The position numbers and the translations under genes are program-made. Shown one piece after another: positions 62,705 through 64,000 of a DNA stretch of 64,000 nucleotides (position 1 is its first letter; every line of letters begins with the position of its first letter). Below the pieces are notes generated by a model that saw only the letters and a program-made list of their open reading frames with translations, searched no databases and was not told the origin of the DNA. Origin of the DNA: Ruegeria denitrificans (GTDB lineage: Bacteria > Pseudomonadota > Alphaproteobacteria > Rhodobacterales > Rhodobacteraceae); assembly GCF_001458295.1 (NCBI RefSeq), contig NZ_CYUD01000002.1:62001-126000 (forward strand). The letters are read 5' to 3'.

Positions 62705-63295
62705 TTATTCTGCCGCTTCGGGCGCATCCCCATCCGTTTTGGGGGCATCCTCGGCCGGTGCAGCCTTGGGCTTGCGTGCGCGTGGACGACGCGCGGGCTT
62801 TTCTTTCTTTTCTGGCTTTTCAGAGGCGTCAGCTGCCTGTGCGGCATCCTTGCTTTCCGGGGTTTCGACCAGACCGGATTCAGGTGCAGACGCTTCGGCT
62901 CCGAAATCCATCACGTCAGGCTGCGGTGTCTCGGCCGGATCAGCCTGACGCGCAGCTTCACGTTCCTGGCGTTCGGCACGTTCACGATCACGCTCGGCCT
63001 GACGCTCGCGGTTCTGACGCTCCTGCTCTTCGCGGCGGGCTTCCATTTCGCGCTGCGCTTCGCTGAGCAGACGCAGATAATGCTCGGCGTGCTGTTGAAA
63101 GTTTTCAGCGGCCACACGGTCGTTCGCCAGCTGGGCATCACGCGCCAACTGATTGTATTTATCAATGATCTGCTGGGGCGTACCGCGCACCTTGCCTTCG
63201 GGGCCCGAGCTGTCAAAAACCCGGTTAACAACGTTGCCGCCAGAAGGGCGATTGCGGTTATTTTTGGCCCGCGAGCGGGATTTGGAAGATCTCAT
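62705..63295 (-). CDS. DUF4167 domain-containing protein
   Basis: A 196-residue protein. The N-terminal DUF4167 domain (about 1-80) reads RSRAKNNRNRPSGGNVVNRV, FDSSGPEGKVRGTPQQIIDK, YNQLARDAQLANDRVAAENF, QQHAEHYLRLL. It is followed by a long charged coiled-coil-like Arg/Glu region and a low-complexity Ala/Pro/Lys tail. The domain is found across alphaproteobacteria; its function is unknown, although a basic N-terminus suggests nucleic acid or ribosome binding. It lies downstream of prmC, a conserved neighbourhood. Confidence 0.9.
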   Translation of the reverse strand: MRSSKSRSRAKNNRNRPSGGNVVNRVFDSSGPEGKVRGTPQQIIDKYNQLARDAQLANDRVAAENFQQHAEHYLRLLSEAQREMEARREEQERQNRERQAERDRERAERQEREAARQADPAETPQPDVMDFGAEASAPESGLVETPESKDAAQAADASEKPEKKEKPARRPRARKPKAAPAEDAPKTDGDAPEAAE

Positions 63296-63538
63296 CGTAC
63301 TTTACGTCAGCCTTGTATTTCGGTGTCGATCAAGTCGCGTCCTGCACTGCTCAAAGGCGTTAGCCGTCACGCGATGTCGACTTTTTTGGGCTTGGCGTCA
63401 GGGGCCCGCTGAAACAGCGTCAACCTCTCCGACTATCTCTGAGTAAGCATGTCCAGCGCCTACAGACAAGAGGTTTGTCCAAAAAATCGCAGGTTTTTTA
63501 CATTGATCGGCGCATTTCAGCCTCACCTGATGTCTAAT

Positions 63539-64000
63539 TTACGGCATTCTGGCGACAACAACGCGATCACGGCCATCCAAATCGGGGATGACCCGCGCGT
63601 CAATCAATCCAGCCGCCTGAAACAAAGCTGCGACGCTTTGGCCCTGCTTCGGCCCAATCTCAACCAGAATACGCCCACCGGGCATCAGGAAATCCGGTAC
63701 TGAAGCTGCGATATGGCGGTATGCGCCAAGCCCGTCCCCTTCATCCGTCAGCGCCATGCGCGGTTCGTGCTCGCGCACTTCGGGCGACAGATCCTGCATT
63801 TCGGCCAGCGAAATATAAGGAGGATTCGAAACGATCAGGTCGAACATGCCCTCAATATTTTCAAACCAGTCCGAGCGTACAATCTCGACCCTGCCCTGCA
63901 TCTGATGCTGCACGGCATTCGCGCTGGCTTGCAAACAGGCGGCTTCGCTCAGATCAGCACCGAGGCCCGAGGCACTCGTGCGCTCGGCCAGCAGGGTGAT
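63539..64000 (-). CDS. prmC: release factor glutamine methyltransferase PrmC (C-terminal part)
   Basis: The gene enters from the right edge; 153 C-terminal residues are visible. The catalytic motif NPPY in LIVSNPPYISLAEMQDLSPE, preceded by SDWFENIEGMFD, is diagnostic of PrmC, which methylates the GGQ glutamine of RF1 and RF2. The end has ILVEIGPKQGQSVAALFQ and a C-terminal DLDGRDRVVVARMP. A 243-base gap without a gene separates it from the DUF4167 gene. Confidence 0.94.
   Translation of the reverse strand: MTLLAERTSASGLGADLSEAACLQASANAVQHQMQGRVEIVRSDWFENIEGMFDLIVSNPPYISLAEMQDLSPEVREHEPRMALTDEGDGLGAYRHIAASVPDFLMPGGRILVEIGPKQGQSVAALFQAAGLIDARVIPDLDGRDRVVVARMP

Noticed and set aside
1-64000. 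CRISPR arrays, tRNA or rRNA genes, prophage or transposase genes
   Set aside because: No regularly spaced direct repeats, no tRNA-like cloverleaf noticed, and no integrase, transposase or phage structural gene recognised. A tRNA search program would be needed to exclude tRNAs fully.

Overview
The window reads as a chromosomal segment of an alphaproteobacterium of the Rhodobacteraceae (Roseobacter group). The evidence is gene order and protein type: trkA-trkH-hfq-hflX, dusB-ntrB-ntrC-ntrY-ntrX, a fused ispDF, an NtrC without the sigma-54 contact loop, tatABC, surE-pcm-nlpD, lptG-lptD-surA-pdxA-rsmA, and a DUF4167 gene beside prmC. GC content is high and coding is dense, with many 1-4 base stop/start overlaps. 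Nearly everything is core or common accessory chromosome. I see no prophage, insertion sequence, CRISPR array, rRNA or tRNA.

Layout. 1-5.0 kb: end of an NTF2-like gene, a small monooxygenase, hflX/hfq and the Trk potassium system (minus strand). 5.1-12.8 kb: a lipoprotein gene, then the nitrogen-regulation operon dusB-ntrBC-ntrYX (minus). 13.0-17.4 kb: ispDF-pgpA-pncC, amtB, pyrE (plus). 17.6-22.4 kb: dnaB, a GNAT gene, alr and an MlaE/MlaF-type ABC pair. 22.4-29.8 kb: small membrane proteins, radA, cvpA, a stand-alone DnaJ-type zinc-finger protein, purF and an SDR. 29.8-36.3 kb: DUF815 ATPase, tatABC, a WYL-domain regulator, then nlpD-pcm-surE. 36.4-46.2 kb: an orphan iron-type ABC ATPase, an ArsM-like methyltransferase, an AlkD-like HEAT protein, an SDR, a SnoaL-like protein, prfC, a glycosyltransferase, a DEAD-box helicase and a DMT exporter. 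46.2-48.3 kb: fatty-acid desaturase plus DUF2061, divergent from an XRE regulator. 48.6-53.0 kb: carnitine catabolism cluster. 53.0-56.0 kb: pepA-holC-aldo/keto reductase. 56.2-62.7 kb: LPS/outer-membrane operon lptG-lptD-surA-pdxA-rsmA. 62.7-64.0 kb: DUF4167 and the C-terminal part of prmC.

How genes work together. NtrB/NtrC and NtrY/NtrX are two nitrogen/redox two-component pairs; the ammonium channel gene lies about 2.6 kb away and is a plausible target. The carnitine cluster encodes L-carnitine dehydrogenase fused to a betainyl-CoA thioesterase, the BKACE enzyme cleaving 3-dehydrocarnitine, an SDR, and a divergent CdhR-type regulator; together they should turn carnitine into glycine betaine and acetoacetate. 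LptG, LptD and SurA cooperate in LPS export and outer-membrane assembly.

Most unusual points: (1) lptF, normally between pepA and lptG, is missing, and a 37-codon reading frame that keeps a strong SD and a GTGA junction with lptG sits in its place; (2) both NtrC and NtrX lack GAFTGA; (3) a dispersed hairpin repeat occupies three convergent intergenic gaps; (4) several small uncharacterised genes, including a 46-codon membrane ORF with a strong SD before purF. I did not find a clearly new multi-gene system.
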